Program-made: the position numbers and the translations under genes
Notes under the pieces: model-generated
What the model was told of the DNA's origin: nothing
Database searches by the model: none
Seen by the model: only the letters and a program-made list of their open reading frames with translations
Shown: positions 23,883 through 32,376 of the stretch, in pieces
Numbering within the stretch: position 1 is the stretch's first letter
How the letters are laid out: each line of letters starts with the position of its first letter
Assembly: GCA_038251135.1 (NCBI GenBank)
Contig: JBBSBR010000002.1
Coordinates: 1 to 59,061 of the forward strand
Direction of reading: 5' to 3'
Source: JBBSBR01 sp038251135
GTDB lineage: Bacteria; Patescibacteriota; Saccharimonadia; UBA4664
DNA length: 59,061 nucleotides

Positions 23883-24412
23883 ATATTGAACACTTTCGTT
23901 ATTCGTGAATAAACTTCTTCTTCAGTCCCGTCGCCGTCTATGCGGCTCAGAATGCCCCGGCGTTCATAAAAATCCAATACCGGCTTGGTTTCATCATTAT
24001 ACGCTCTCCACTTCTCGGCCAGGGCTTCAGGCGTATCGTCGGCGCGGCCGCGCAGCATGAGGCGGGATCCGCTGATGTCCGGCGTCACCTCCAAAACGAT
24101 TACCAGGCTGACCGTTCGCTTCCACTCAGGCAGGCGGCTCTCGAGCCACTCGGCCTCATCCAACATCCGAGGAAAACCGTCGAGCACGATTGTCCGGTTT
24201 GCAACGACATTATGAACCGCCTTCTCCAATACCCGCTCAACGTCCGCCGAGGGTGAAAGAACCCCGGATGCAAGCTGCGGAGCCATCTGCGCATTGAGAC
24301 GCAACAGTTCACCGCTCGACAAATGCTCCCAACCTAAGGCAGCTGCCAAGCGCTTGCCCTGAACGGTTTTGCCCGCGCCGGTCGGGCCCATGAGGATGAC
24401 TATATTTTCCAT
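23879..24412 (-). CDS. adk: Adenylate kinase
   Basis: Interconverts AMP, ADP and ATP (177 residues). The P-loop is Gly-Pro-Thr-Gly-Ala-Gly-Lys-Thr near residue 9, and the AMP site has Leu-Asp-Gly-Phe-Pro-Arg near 77. The LID is short (Leu-Arg-Gly-Arg-Ala-Asp-Asp-Thr near 120) and lacks the zinc cysteines, so it is a short-type kinase. It overlaps the upstream kinase gene at 24400 by 13 bases and map by 4, forming a tight run of housekeeping genes. Confidence 0.95.
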   Translation of the reverse strand: MENIVILMGPTGAGKTVQGKRLAAALGWEHLSSGELLRLNAQMAPQLASGVLSPSADVERVLEKAVHNVVANRTIVLDGFPRMLDEAEWLESRLPEWKRTVSLVIVLEVTPDISGSRLMLRGRADDTPEALAEKWRAYNDETKPVLDFYERRGILSRIDGDGTEEEVYSRITKVFNI

Positions 24413-24765
24413 ACCAGCCTCAGCGCGTAGGGAGCAAAGATCACAAATCCGATTGTCACAGCGGCTACCGCGGTCACCAGCACCGCTCCGGCCGACATGT
24501 CTTTGATGAGTTTAATCTGCGGGTTGTGGTTCATGTCGATCAAATCCAAGGTTTTCTCGATGGCGGTATTGATGATCTCGGCCAAAAAAACCAAAATAAT
24601 CGCAAAAAATATCGCCGCCAGCTCCGTATCCGATATCCTCAGGTAAACTCCCAGACAGAACGCGACCAAAGCCGCAATCAGATGGATTCGGGCGTTTTGC
24701 TCAAATTCAAAAACGTACAGGATCCCGCGAAAGGCATGCCCAAGTCCGCTAATTACTCTTGCCAT
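24400..24765 (-). CDS. dgkA: Diacylglycerol/undecaprenol kinase
   Basis: Small membrane kinase (121 residues) with three helices (about 28-46, 50-70, 95-115). The family motif Glu-Ile-Ile-Asn-Thr-Ala-Ile-Glu-Lys-Thr-Leu-Asp near 63 and Lys-Asp-Met-Ser-Ala-Gly-Ala-Val near 88 are intact. In Gram-positive-type bacteria this family mostly phosphorylates undecaprenol, recycling the wall-lipid carrier; E. coli DgkA uses diacylglycerol. The former is more likely here given the wall synthesis genes. It overlaps ybeY by 13 bases. Confidence 0.92.
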   Translation of the reverse strand: MARVISGLGHAFRGILYVFEFEQNARIHLIAALVAFCLGVYLRISDTELAAIFFAIILVFLAEIINTAIEKTLDLIDMNHNPQIKLIKDMSAGAVLVTAVAAVTIGFVIFAPYALRLVWKI

Positions 24766-25226
24766 TCAAACTCCCGATAGGTTAATTTTGCTTCGCTCAT
24801 AATGGCCCGCTGGAGGTTCTGTAGCTCATTCTGCTCCGCTTGGGTCTGATGGTCCAGCCCAACGATATGCAGTATGCCGTGCAACGTAAGTAGCGCCAAC
24901 TCTTCACCGAGGCTCATCCGGGCCGTCTCGGCTTGGCGCGCGGCCGTTTCCAGGCTGACTACCATTTCGCCGATCACGCCTTCAATCGGACCGCCCGATT
25001 CCAGGTAACTGAACGATAGCACGTCGGTGGCATAATCGTTCCCGCTATAGTCACGATTTAGTTCACGCATCGTTTCGTCGTCGACCAGCGCCAGATTAAC
25101 CTCTCCGTCCGGCAGACCCAACTCGTCGGTGCGGCCGACGAGCACCGCCATCATGCGTTCAAGCGGCACCAAATCGAGCTGCGCCGGAATGTCGCCGACA
25201 AGCTGAAGATCAAGCGAGTTCGCCAT
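24753..25226 (-). CDS. ybeY: Endoribonuclease YbeY
   Basis: Zinc-dependent rRNA maturation factor (157 residues). The metal motif His-Gly-Ile-Leu-His-Ile-Val-Gly-Leu-Asp-His near residue 115 supplies three His, and Asp-Val-Leu-Ser-Phe-Ser-Tyr near 70 is the second family signature. It begins one base after the stop of yqeY and overlaps the membrane kinase gene, so it is part of the yqeY-ybeY-dgkA-adk-map run. YbeY acts in 16S 3'-end maturation and 70S quality control. Confidence 0.95.
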   Translation of the reverse strand: MANSLDLQLVGDIPAQLDLVPLERMMAVLVGRTDELGLPDGEVNLALVDDETMRELNRDYSGNDYATDVLSFSYLESGGPIEGVIGEMVVSLETAARQAETARMSLGEELALLTLHGILHIVGLDHQTQAEQNELQNLQRAIMSEAKLTYREFEWQE

Positions 25227-25673
25227 CTAGCCGACCAGCTTTGATCGTACCATAGCCGAAACCGTACCGCCCTCGGCAGCCGCACCGACCTGCTGCATAA
25301 CTGCGCCTATAACGACTCCCAACTGTTTGGCATCGGTGGCGCCCAGGCGTGCGATTACACTGTCCACCACCTGCTCAAGCTCCTCGGCCGTGAGCGCTCG
25401 AGGCAAGTAGCTTTGAATAATTTCCAGCTCGGCCTGTTCATGGGCTGCCAGTTCCGGGCGGTTGGCGCCGTTGAACTGGTCTATCGAGTCGCGGCGCTGC
25501 TTGGCCTCGCGTTGCAACACCTTAAGCACCTCGGCGTCCTCGAGCGGATGTCCGGTCTTTATCTCTTCGTTCTTAATCGCGCTGCGCAACAATCTAAGCG
25601 TGCCCGTCGTGTCGCCGGTACCGGCAATCATGCTCGCCTTCATATCGCTCATTAACTTATCCGAAATAGTCAC
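25227..25673 (-). CDS. yqeY: GatB/YqeY domain protein
   Basis: A 148-residue YqeY protein, the stand-alone form of the C-terminal tRNA-binding domain of GatB. The Arg-Leu-Leu-Arg-Ser-Ala-Ile-Lys-Asn-Glu-Glu-Ile near residue 27 and Leu-Gly-Val-Val-Ile-Gly-Ala-Val-Met near 117 are typical. The start is GTG after AAGGAA. It is often next to rpsU in many bacteria, as here. A role in aminoacyl-tRNA or translation quality control is assumed, not proven. Confidence 0.93.
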   Translation of the reverse strand: MTISDKLMSDMKASMIAGTGDTTGTLRLLRSAIKNEEIKTGHPLEDAEVLKVLQREAKQRRDSIDQFNGANRPELAAHEQAELEIIQSYLPRALTAEELEQVVDSVIARLGATDAKQLGVVIGAVMQQVGAAAEGGTVSAMVRSKLVG

Positions 25674-25717
25674 TTGTGTTCCTTCTCTCTGTACTCAATC
25701 TTACACCAATCTGACCA

Positions 25718-25752
25718 AAAACCGGCTCCCCATATGGAGAACCGGCTTTGCA
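25718..25752 (-). terminator. rpsU terminator
   Basis: A stem of about 14 pairs with some G-U, loop ATATG, followed on the minus strand by TTTTTGG. Confidence 0.8.
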
Positions 25753-25769
25753 TGAGGCTGAATGTCGGC

Positions 25770-25979
25770 TTAGTGGCCCAGATACGCCTTGGTCTTGGCG
25801 GCCTTGCGGTCTGCCTTGCGGATAGCAATTTCGCGCTGAGCACGCTTAGTCAGTGGCTTCTCGAAGTACTTGTTGCGACGGGCAATACCCAATACGCCCG
25901 ACTGCTGAACTTTCTTGTTGAAGCGTCGGATCATATTTTCGATCGGCTCTTTGTCGTCTTTACGAGTAACTTGTAACAT
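25770..25979 (-). CDS. rpsU: 30S ribosomal protein S21
   Basis: S21 (69 residues) binds near the 16S 3' end and aids initiation. The Glu-Pro-Ile-Glu-Asn-Met-Ile-Arg-Arg-Phe-Asn-Lys-Lys-Val and Arg-Arg-Asn-Lys-Tyr-Phe-Glu-Lys-Pro segments are diagnostic. The ATG at 25979 follows AAAGGAGGTGAT, the longest Shine-Dalgarno match in the window, so the 16S tail must carry the normal anti-SD sequence. A start three codons upstream is less likely. Confidence 0.96.
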   Translation of the reverse strand: MLQVTRKDDKEPIENMIRRFNKKVQQSGVLGIARRNKYFEKPLTKRAQREIAIRKADRKAAKTKAYLGH

Positions 25980-26076
25980 TGAAATCACCTCCTTTCGAGT
26001 GGCGTTTGAGACATTATTTGCAAGTGGACAACTTGACCTAGATTACCAGATTTGGCCTTTTAAAGCAATGTCTGAA

Positions 26077-26385
26077 CTACACTTTATATCGCGAGTCACT
26101 CATGACATGAAAGTGAAGGTGATCGAGTTCGATTCCTTGAATTAGGATCTTATTCGCTTCTTTGAGTTCAAGTAATGCAATTACCTCGCGTACAGCCATT
26201 ATAAGCTCACCTGCGAGCTTCTCGTCATCAAGTGCGTCTATGTTCTTAATATGCTGCCTTGGTACCACCAATACGTGGACCGACGACTTGGGGTGGATGT
26301 CGTTGAAAGCCACGGCAATCTCATTCTCCCAGACCAGGTTGTCTCGGTCGCCGTTGGCAATCGCGCAAAATAAGCAATCGTTCAT
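26077..26385 (-). CDS. HIT-family nucleotide hydrolase
   Basis: A 102-residue histidine-triad protein. It starts Asp-Cys-Leu-Phe-Cys-Ala-Ile-Ala (an N-terminal CXXC) and ends with the catalytic His-Leu-His-Phe-His-Val-Met. His-Pro-Lys-Ser-Ser-Val-His-Val-Leu-Val-Val-Pro is also standard. HIT proteins hydrolyse nucleoside phosphoramidates and dinucleotides. The ATG at 26385 is exactly +1 for the TATAAT box at 26397-26392, so the message is leaderless; a longer in-frame start would precede its promoter. Confidence 0.93.
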   Translation of the reverse strand: MNDCLFCAIANGDRDNLVWENEIAVAFNDIHPKSSVHVLVVPRQHIKNIDALDDEKLAGELIMAVREVIALLELKEANKILIQGIELDHLHFHVMSDSRYKV

Positions 26386-26391
26386 AATATT

Positions 26392-26397
26392 ATTATA
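26392..26397 (-). promoter_or_regulatory. -10 box of the leaderless HIT gene
   Basis: TATAAT on the minus strand, six bases from the ATG, so the A of ATG is the predicted first base of the message. It abuts the terminator of the upstream operon. Confidence 0.65.
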
Positions 26398-26404
26398 GCA
26401 AAAT

Positions 26405-26458
26405 GAAAACCGGCCCCGACCGCTCTCTCCAATTAAGGGGAAAACGGCCGAGACCGGC
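26405..26458 (-). terminator. Terminator of the unknown four-gene operon
   Basis: A long imperfect hairpin (GCCGGTC... against ...GGGGCCGG) followed on the minus strand by TTTTCATTTTG. Confidence 0.65.
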
Positions 26459-26471
26459 ACGAAATTGGATC

Positions 26472-26942
26472 TCACTCCGAGTAGACCGCAAAGGCCGACG
26501 AGGACCACGGCTCAGAACGCACGTAGGTTCTCACCCGGTCGCACCCGATCTTGTCGACGATTTCGCGAAGCCTAGCGTCTTCGCGTCGTTCCGCATCACG
26601 CTCATCGCGGTGATCTTCGGAATCGATGTGCCAACAGGCCGGATCGATCTCATCGATGTCCAGGACTGCGTCGTAGACAGGCGCTGTGGGCATCTCCGCT
26701 GCCGTCGAGGGCATCTCAGCCTCCAGCGACAGCATTGCGGTGATCTGCTCGTGCATCTCGTGGCGACGATCGCGGACGGCCAACAGCAGGTGCTGCAACT
26801 CTCCCCGGCTGAGAAGGTCGAGTTTCTCTCCCAGCGGTACGAGATACTCTTCCGGAACGAGGTTTTTGACCTCCTGATAGATCATGGCGTACAGGATCCC
26901 GATTTCTGGAACGATGCGAGGCCTGATCATCTGATCGTTCAT
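26472..26942 (-). CDS. Hypothetical protein, last gene of unknown operon
   Basis: A 156-residue acidic protein, not recognised. The ATG at 26942 overlaps the previous stop as ATGA; the longer open frame upstream overlaps that gene and is rejected. Residues 1-85 are helical (Pro-Glu-Glu-Tyr-Leu-Val-Pro-Leu-Gly-Glu-Lys near 32; Arg-Asp-Arg-Arg-His-Glu-Met-His near 58); the C-terminal half is rich in Asp, Glu and Arg. It is soluble and has no signal. The context is a four-gene unit with a consensus promoter and its own terminator. Confidence 0.6.
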   Translation of the reverse strand: MNDQMIRPRIVPEIGILYAMIYQEVKNLVPEEYLVPLGEKLDLLSRGELQHLLLAVRDRRHEMHEQITAMLSLEAEMPSTAAEMPTAPVYDAVLDIDEIDPACWHIDSEDHRDERDAERREDARLREIVDKIGCDRVRTYVRSEPWSSSAFAVYSE

Positions 26943-27157
26943 GCCATCGCCCCCGTAAGATCGGATCCGGAAAGCGACCCTGAGAAGCGCTCCTGAACGG
27001 CGTCGATCGCATCGTGAAGCTGGTCGAGGGGCATCCCCGCGTAAACTCCGTCGGGCTGATCGGGACCGTTCAACTTGGCAAGCGCGCTCTGACGGTGCTT
27101 CGCGCAGCCCATCGGAGACTCGTTCGAGCATGCATCCTGATCGGTATCACACTTCAC
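26939..27157 (-). CDS. Small Cys/His-containing hypothetical protein
   Basis: A 72-residue protein with GTG start after AGAGG at 7-8 bases. Cys at 3, 10 and 18 and His at 21 lie in the first third (Met-Lys-Cys-Asp-Thr-Asp-Gln-Asp-Ala-Cys), a possible small metal site; the rest is a helical pair with Leu-Asp-Gln-Leu-His-Asp-Ala-Ile. It is translationally coupled to the next gene by ATGA. Family unknown. Confidence 0.55.
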   Translation of the reverse strand: MKCDTDQDACSNESPMGCAKHRQSALAKLNGPDQPDGVYAGMPLDQLHDAIDAVQERFSGSLSGSDLTGAMA

Positions 27158-27223
27158 CAGCAGACCTCTTCCTTGAGGGATTGGAAAGCCTTACCGTGTC
27201 ATGCGAGGATACTCGCCGAGATG

Positions 27224-27502
27224 TCAGTCTCGGTTCAAAGGGTCGACGGTTTCGCTGGACGGTGCGATTCTGGTGTCGAGCGGCTTCACCGTGATGTCGA
27301 GAGACATCCAGCGCTCCACGCGCGCCTCCTGCACTTCAGCCGAAGAGGCGATGAACGCATCCCGCCCGGGCTGAGGCAGCATGTCGAACTGCTTCTCGGC
27401 GAGAAGTTTACCCGCCACACTTGGCGGATACCGGTTCGATGCGGAGGTTCCTGAGTCGTCTGTGTCCCGAGGGGCATCGACGGTTGCTCGAGCGTGAGCC
27501 AC
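27224..27502 (-). CDS. Hypothetical protein in unknown operon
   Basis: A 92-residue soluble protein with GTG start. The first 25 residues are Asp/Thr/Ser-rich and probably flexible; Leu-Leu-Ala-Glu-Lys-Gln-Phe-Asp-Met-Leu-Pro near 33 begins a folded part. No motif is recognised. It lies 50 bases after the gene at 27553 and 66 bases before the next, in the same transcription unit. Confidence 0.5.
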   Translation of the reverse strand: MAHARATVDAPRDTDDSGTSASNRYPPSVAGKLLAEKQFDMLPQPGRDAFIASSAEVQEARVERWMSLDITVKPLDTRIAPSSETVDPLNRD

Positions 27503-27552
27503 GGTAATCTCGATTCTCTAGAGGGGCGATGAGTTAACGATCAGCGAGCCGA

Positions 27553-27819
27553 CTACGCGATTGCGGAGATCGGAGCGACCGTCAAGTACCACGATGAGGG
27601 GTGGTTCCAAATCCGAATCTGGCGGAGTTGAGAACATTCAGCCGAGAGACAGAAAAGTTCCGGCAGCGCAAGCCTGTAGAAGACCTTTGCGCCCTCCGGG
27701 TGATCGATCAGAAGCTGCACCGTGAATGGAAACTTTGCCAAAAATGGGTATGTCTCCACGAGCGCGCTGACTGCCGGGTTGCTGAGATCAAGCGAAATCA
27801 AGGTACTGGTGGGGTCCAT
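27553..27819 (-). CDS. Hypothetical protein, first gene of unknown operon
   Basis: An 88-residue protein starting Met-Asp-Pro-Thr-Ser-Thr-Leu-Ile, with Pro-Phe-Leu-Ala-Lys-Phe-Pro-Phe-Thr-Val near 25 and Leu-Pro-Glu-Leu-Phe-Cys-Leu-Ser near 52. The ATG follows GAGG at 7 bases. A near-perfect promoter lies 55 bases upstream. No family is recognised; it is soluble with no signal peptide. Confidence 0.55.
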   Translation of the reverse strand: MDPTSTLISLDLSNPAVSALVETYPFLAKFPFTVQLLIDHPEGAKVFYRLALPELFCLSAECSQLRQIRIWNHPSSWYLTVAPISAIA

Positions 27820-27873
27820 AACCCATCCTCACTTCCTGCGTAGATGAAACTCTACCGGTTTGCGGATAGACAG

Positions 27874-27903
27874 ATTATAGGCGCACTCCAAAGAATATGT
27901 CAA
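27874..27903 (-). promoter_or_regulatory. Consensus promoter of the unknown operon
   Basis: Exact TTGACA (27903-27898) and exact TATAAT (27879-27874) with an 18-base spacer; both boxes match the sigma70 consensus exactly. The start falls near 27867. Confidence 0.75.
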
Positions 27904-27978
27904 CGCGGATTTACATTATTTACAAAAATCACAAAGTAAACCGATTTTTCGGTGACGGTTTGGCGAAATGCTTCGTTT

Positions 27979-28737
27979 CTATTGCTCTTTCTCGACAAAC
28001 TCGCGGACGCTCCGAACGGTATCCAATAATTGAGCCGGGAAGACGATCGTGGAGTTCTTCTCGACCGCGATTTCGGACAGGACCTGGAGATTACGCAGCT
28101 GCAGGGCTATGGGGTGGGCGGCGATGATATCGGCCGCCTGGCCGAGCTTCGCGGCGCTCTGGAACTCCCCGTCGGCCGCAATGATCTTGGCCCGCTTCTC
28201 CCGCTCCGCCTCGGCTTGCTTGGCCATGGCCCGCTGCATGGTATCGGGCAACTGGATATCTTTGAGTTCAACACGGCTGATCTCGGCACCCCATTGTTCA
28301 GTGGTGGAGTCCAGTATGGTCTTGACCTGGGAGTTTATCTTGTCCGTATTGCTCAGGATCTCATCGAGCGGGTGCTGCCCGACTATATTGCGCACCGTGG
28401 TCTGAGCAATCTGGTTGATGGCCTGAGCGACGTTATCGATAGCCACGAGACTCTTCACCGGATCGACCACCTTGTAGTAAGCCACGGCGGCAACGCTGAT
28501 CGATACGTTGTCGCGGGAGATTACCTGCTGCGGCGGAACCGCCATGGTAATGATGCGCATGTTAACTTTGCTCAGAGTGTCGATAAACGGAATAATGATA
28601 TTCAATCCCGGTTGCCGAACGCCACCGGACACCCGGCCAAGACGAAATACGACGCCCCGCTCATACTGCTGAACTATCCGAAGACCGGCCAGAACAAGAA
28701 TAATTACAATTACCAATGCAATATATGAAATATACAT
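27979..28737 (-). CDS. Slipin (stomatin/SPFH membrane protein)
   Basis: A 252-residue SPFH protein. An N-terminal membrane segment (about 3-22) is followed by Gln-Gln-Tyr-Glu-Arg-Gly-Val-Val-Phe-Arg-Leu-Gly-Arg, the slipin signature, and Thr-Met-Gln-Arg-Ala-Met-Ala-Lys-Gln-Ala-Glu-Ala-Glu-Arg near 165, the start of the oligomerising helix. Slipins form ring-like scaffolds in the membrane, often with an NfeD-type partner, which is not present here. It has GC-rich housekeeping codon use like its neighbours. Confidence 0.93.
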   Translation of the reverse strand: MYISYIALVIVIILVLAGLRIVQQYERGVVFRLGRVSGGVRQPGLNIIIPFIDTLSKVNMRIITMAVPPQQVISRDNVSISVAAVAYYKVVDPVKSLVAIDNVAQAINQIAQTTVRNIVGQHPLDEILSNTDKINSQVKTILDSTTEQWGAEISRVELKDIQLPDTMQRAMAKQAEAEREKRAKIIAADGEFQSAAKLGQAADIIAAHPIALQLRNLQVLSEIAVEKNSTIVFPAQLLDTVRSVREFVEKEQ

Positions 28738-28796
28738 GTGAGCTCCTTGGCTAATAGAGCTTTATTCTGCGCCCAGCCAAGGTGTTTTACAACTGG

Positions 28797-30074
28797 CTAA
28801 GTTATATGAAAGCGCAGGCGAATCTCGGCCCCAACCTCGCTGAGATTGAGTGTCTCCTGGGCGCCGGAGGTCATGTCGCGCAACAGAACGGTACCGTCCT
28901 GAACCTCCTTCTGACCGATAATCACGGCATACGGCACGCCCAGCTTGTCGGCTCGCGCCAACTGGGCGCCGATGCCGTCGCGGTCGACGGATCCTGTAGC
29001 CGGCACGCCCGCATCCAGGAGCTGCTCGATCAATCTGAAGGCTGCCAGACGGGCGGGTTCGCCCAAGCTCGCAACATAAACCCGTTTCTGCTGCGGAAGT
29101 TCCGGGAGCGAGCCCGTTGTCTCCAGCTCCAAGATAATCCGTTCGATACCGGCGGCGAATCCGACGGCCGGCGTAGGCTGGCCGCCAAGCGTTTCAAGCA
29201 GTGCGTCAAAGCGTCCGCCGCCACCCAAGGCGGACTGGGCGCCCTCCCGCTCACCGTAAAACTCAAAAACTGTCCGGGTGTAGTAATCGAGGCCGCGTAC
29301 CAGGAGCGGGTTGAGTTCGTAACTGATTCCCAAGTCGTCGAGATACTCCAATACGCCGGCAAAATGAGTCTGGCAATCATCGCACAAATAATTTAGTGTC
29401 TGAGGCGCATCACCCAAGATCACCTGCGTACTTGCCTCTTTGGAGTCGAGAACCCGCAACGGATTCTTCTTGAGCCGTTCGCGATCGATCTCGGCCAGCT
29501 GTTTAACGTTGGCCTCGAGGTACTCTATCAGGGCCTTTTTGAACTTGGGGCGGCAGGCGCCGTCGCCGATTGAATTGATTTGCAGGGTTACTCCCGACAG
29601 ACGAAGCCGCTTGTAGAGGCGCTGAACCAAGACAATGAGCTGGGCGTCGACGCTCGGATTGCCGTCGCCAAAGACTTCGGCTCCCAGTTGCTTGTGCTGG
29701 CGGAAGCGGCCCTCTTGCGGTCGGTCATAGCGAAACATCTCTTCGATGTAGTAGAGGCGTACGGGCTGCGGCAGGGATCCCATGCCGTGCTCGATAAAGG
29801 CTCGCGCTATCGCGGCGGTGCCTTCGGGACGGAGAGCCAGCTTCTTGTCTGAGCGGTCAACGAGCGAGTAAAGCTCTTTGTCGACCAGATCTGTCCCCTG
29901 CCCTTGAGAGCGCGTAAAAACGCCTTCATCTTCCAATATCGGAGTCTCGATGCGGCCGTATCCGGCGTCTTTGGCTATCTGTTCAAAGGCTCCGATCACA
30001 TAATCAAAGTAGGGTCGGCGCTCCGGCAGGATGTCGTACATTCCGCGAACAGTTTGAAACTGGGATTTTGCCAC
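28797..30074 (-). CDS. hisS: Histidyl-tRNA synthetase
   Basis: Class II synthetase (425 residues) charging tRNA-His. Motif 2 is Leu-Ala-Leu-Arg-Pro-Glu-Gly-Thr near 82, with Phe-Arg-Tyr-Asp-Arg-Pro-Gln near 113; the His-binding loop is Val-Arg-Gly-Leu-Asp-Tyr-Tyr-Thr-Arg-Thr near 258; motif 3 is Ala-Val-Gly-Phe-Ala-Ala-Gly-Ile-Glu-Arg near 303. The C-terminal anticodon domain is complete. GTG start with GAGGAG at 5 bases. A 140-base gap separates it from the RelA/SpoT gene; no T-box core is visible there. Confidence 0.96.
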   Translation of the reverse strand: MAKSQFQTVRGMYDILPERRPYFDYVIGAFEQIAKDAGYGRIETPILEDEGVFTRSQGQGTDLVDKELYSLVDRSDKKLALRPEGTAAIARAFIEHGMGSLPQPVRLYYIEEMFRYDRPQEGRFRQHKQLGAEVFGDGNPSVDAQLIVLVQRLYKRLRLSGVTLQINSIGDGACRPKFKKALIEYLEANVKQLAEIDRERLKKNPLRVLDSKEASTQVILGDAPQTLNYLCDDCQTHFAGVLEYLDDLGISYELNPLLVRGLDYYTRTVFEFYGEREGAQSALGGGGRFDALLETLGGQPTPAVGFAAGIERIILELETTGSLPELPQQKRVYVASLGEPARLAAFRLIEQLLDAGVPATGSVDRDGIGAQLARADKLGVPYAVIIGQKEVQDGTVLLRDMTSGAQETLNLSEVGAEIRLRFHIT

Positions 30075-30216
30075 TAATGCTCCTCTACTCGACGTTATAC
30101 GATCGCAGCCATAGCCTAAGCCGAATTAAAATTATTGCAAGGTCTGCGAAATTCGAGTCTAGCTGAGCGTCAGCGTAACATAAGCTTGGGTCCGTGATCA
30201 AGCCGTTCGGGAGCCT

Positions 30217-32376
30217 CTAAACGCGGTTGACGGCCAGTACCCCGGAGAGGCGTTCGAGCTCACGAATGAGCCCGGCCAGAACAAACAGGTCGGCCACTTC
30301 CACAACCACGCTTACCTCGGATTCAAGGCCTTCCGGTTGATCCTCGCTCCGAATCGAACCGATGTTTATCCGTCGCCTGGAGAGAATGCCCGTAATGTCC
30401 GACAGTAAGCCGATGCGGTTAAAGGCGTTGATCTGGATCCGGCATACAAGGCGCTCGGCCACCTCATCCAGCGTCTCCCAGGTACAGGCCACATACCGTT
30501 CGGCATCGGTCGGCAGGTTTAGGCATTTCAGCGTGTGTACCGTTACGCCCTTGCCGCGGGTGATATAGCCGACGATCGGTTGCGGAAAGACCGGCGAACA
30601 GCATGGCGCCATGACGAATCCCGATATCGTCCCGTCGCCGACGATAACATGCCCGGTCGGTTCGACTCGCCTGACCACCGGAACGGCTGTCGGCTTACCG
30701 GCATCGGGGATTAGACGGCGCAACGCCTGATTAACCGAGATGTTACCTTCCCCGATCGCCGCCAACATATCTTCTGCCGCATGCAAATTCAGGTCCTCAA
30801 GCGTATCGTTGAGCTGTCGAACCGGTACGTCCTCGAGGCGCTTCAGTCCCCACGTTTTAAGCTCAGCTTCGAGCAATGTGCGCCCGGTTGCGACATTGGC
30901 GTCACGGCTGGCAAGTCTAAACCAGGCCTTGATACGGTTGCGGGCATGGGGCGTCTGCACGAAATTCAGCCAGTCGCGGTTTGGTCCCGGCTCGCGTTTC
31001 GTCAGAATCTCAACGACATCGCGGTTTTCGAGCTTGGTATCGAGCGTCACCAGGCGGCCGTTCACCTTGGCACCCATTGTCTTCAAGCCGATATCCGAAT
31101 GGATGGCAAAGGCAAAATCAACCGGCGTAGCGCCTTCGGCCAGATCGTAGAGATCGCCTCGCGGCGAAAACACGAAAATACGGTCATGAAAGAGTTCCAA
31201 TCGTGCGGTATCCGCAAACTCTTGACCCGTACTGCTAGCCGAGAGAGCCGTCAGTTCATTGACCCACTTCATATGATCGGGCAGCGATTTGGCCCCCGAG
31301 CGTTGAACGTAATTATCGGATGACTTCGAAGCGTCATAGTAGAAGTGGGCCGCAACCCCGTGTTCGGCCTCGTCATGCATCTTCAAAGTCCGAATCTGAA
31401 TCTCCGATATGTAGCCGTCCAGACCAAACACGGTCGTGTGCAGACTCTGGTAGCCATTGGGCTTCGGAACGGCAATGTAATCCTTGATACGGTAAATGAG
31501 CGGTTTGTACTCTTGATGAATCGCACCGAGAGCTTTATAGCAATCCGAGACATCATTAAGGATGATCCGCAGCGCAAACAGGTCGTAAATCTTGTCGATA
31601 TCCCCTCCGGTCTTGGCCAGCTTCTTGTAAATGCTGTACAGGTTCTTGTGCCGGCCCTCGATGCTGATCGGAGTAATGTTGTTGACGGTCAAATTATCCT
31701 TGATTGCCCGCTTAAACCGAGCCAGATAGCGATCCGATTTGCCGGCCGTCGCTGCCACCATGGCTTTGATACGCAAATACTCCTCGGGTTTCCAATAGCG
31801 AAAACTCAAGTCTTCCAGCTCGCTCTTGAGCTCGCCCATACCAAGGCGGTCGGCAACCGGTGCAAATATTTCCAGGCTTTCGCGCGCGATGCGAACCCGC
31901 TGATCCGGCTTGAGGTACTCGAGCGTCCGCAAATTATGAAGACGGTCGGCCAGTTTGATCAGGATTACGCGAAAATCACGCCCGGAAGCGAGCAGAAGTT
32001 TGCGCAGATTTTCATTCGATATCTCGAGGCGCGCGCTCGAAGCATCCGGACTTGGCAGCGATTCGATTGCCGCCAGCTTAGTCAGTCCGTCGACCAACTC
32101 GGCGACGGTCGCGCCGAAAAGCTTGGTAATCTCCGTATTGGTTATGTCGGTATCTTCGACGACATCGTGCAGCAAAGCGGCCATAATCGCCTCGTGATCC
32201 AACCCCCAGGCGGCCACCGTCTGGGCGACGGCCATCGGGTGGACGATGTAATCATCTCCGCTCTTGCGTTTTTGGCCTTCGTGAGCCTTTTGTGCATAAT
32301 CAAACGCTGCTAGAATCAAATCATTTTGGATTTTCGAGAAGCGATTTTCGTCATATTGAATACTTATCTTATTCAT
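30217..32376 (-). CDS. RelA/SpoT homologue, bifunctional (p)ppGpp enzyme
   Basis: Full-length RSH protein (719 residues) controlling (p)ppGpp. The hydrolase HD domain has Leu-Leu-His-Asp-Val-Val-Glu-Asp near 70, the synthetase domain Lys-Pro-Asn-Gly-Tyr-Gln-Ser-Leu-His-Thr near 306, the TGS domain starts near Val-Phe-Ser-Pro-Arg-Gly-Asp (about 400), and a C-terminal ACT domain has Asn-Arg-Ile-Gly-Leu-Leu-Ser-Asp-Ile-Thr near 652. The intact HDxxED suggests working hydrolysis. It overlaps recJ by 8 bases and so is co-expressed with it. Confidence 0.96.
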   Translation of the reverse strand: MNKISIQYDENRFSKIQNDLILAAFDYAQKAHEGQKRKSGDDYIVHPMAVAQTVAAWGLDHEAIMAALLHDVVEDTDITNTEITKLFGATVAELVDGLTKLAAIESLPSPDASSARLEISNENLRKLLLASGRDFRVILIKLADRLHNLRTLEYLKPDQRVRIARESLEIFAPVADRLGMGELKSELEDLSFRYWKPEEYLRIKAMVAATAGKSDRYLARFKRAIKDNLTVNNITPISIEGRHKNLYSIYKKLAKTGGDIDKIYDLFALRIILNDVSDCYKALGAIHQEYKPLIYRIKDYIAVPKPNGYQSLHTTVFGLDGYISEIQIRTLKMHDEAEHGVAAHFYYDASKSSDNYVQRSGAKSLPDHMKWVNELTALSASSTGQEFADTARLELFHDRIFVFSPRGDLYDLAEGATPVDFAFAIHSDIGLKTMGAKVNGRLVTLDTKLENRDVVEILTKREPGPNRDWLNFVQTPHARNRIKAWFRLASRDANVATGRTLLEAELKTWGLKRLEDVPVRQLNDTLEDLNLHAAEDMLAAIGEGNISVNQALRRLIPDAGKPTAVPVVRRVEPTGHVIVGDGTISGFVMAPCCSPVFPQPIVGYITRGKGVTVHTLKCLNLPTDAERYVACTWETLDEVAERLVCRIQINAFNRIGLLSDITGILSRRRINIGSIRSEDQPEGLESEVSVVVEVADLFVLAGLIRELERLSGVLAVNRV

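Noticed and set aside
26943..27131. N-terminal extension of the gene ending at 26472
   Set aside because: It overlaps the 72-residue gene in another frame, is Arg/Ser-rich in a frame-shadow manner, and the ATGA overlap gives a better start.
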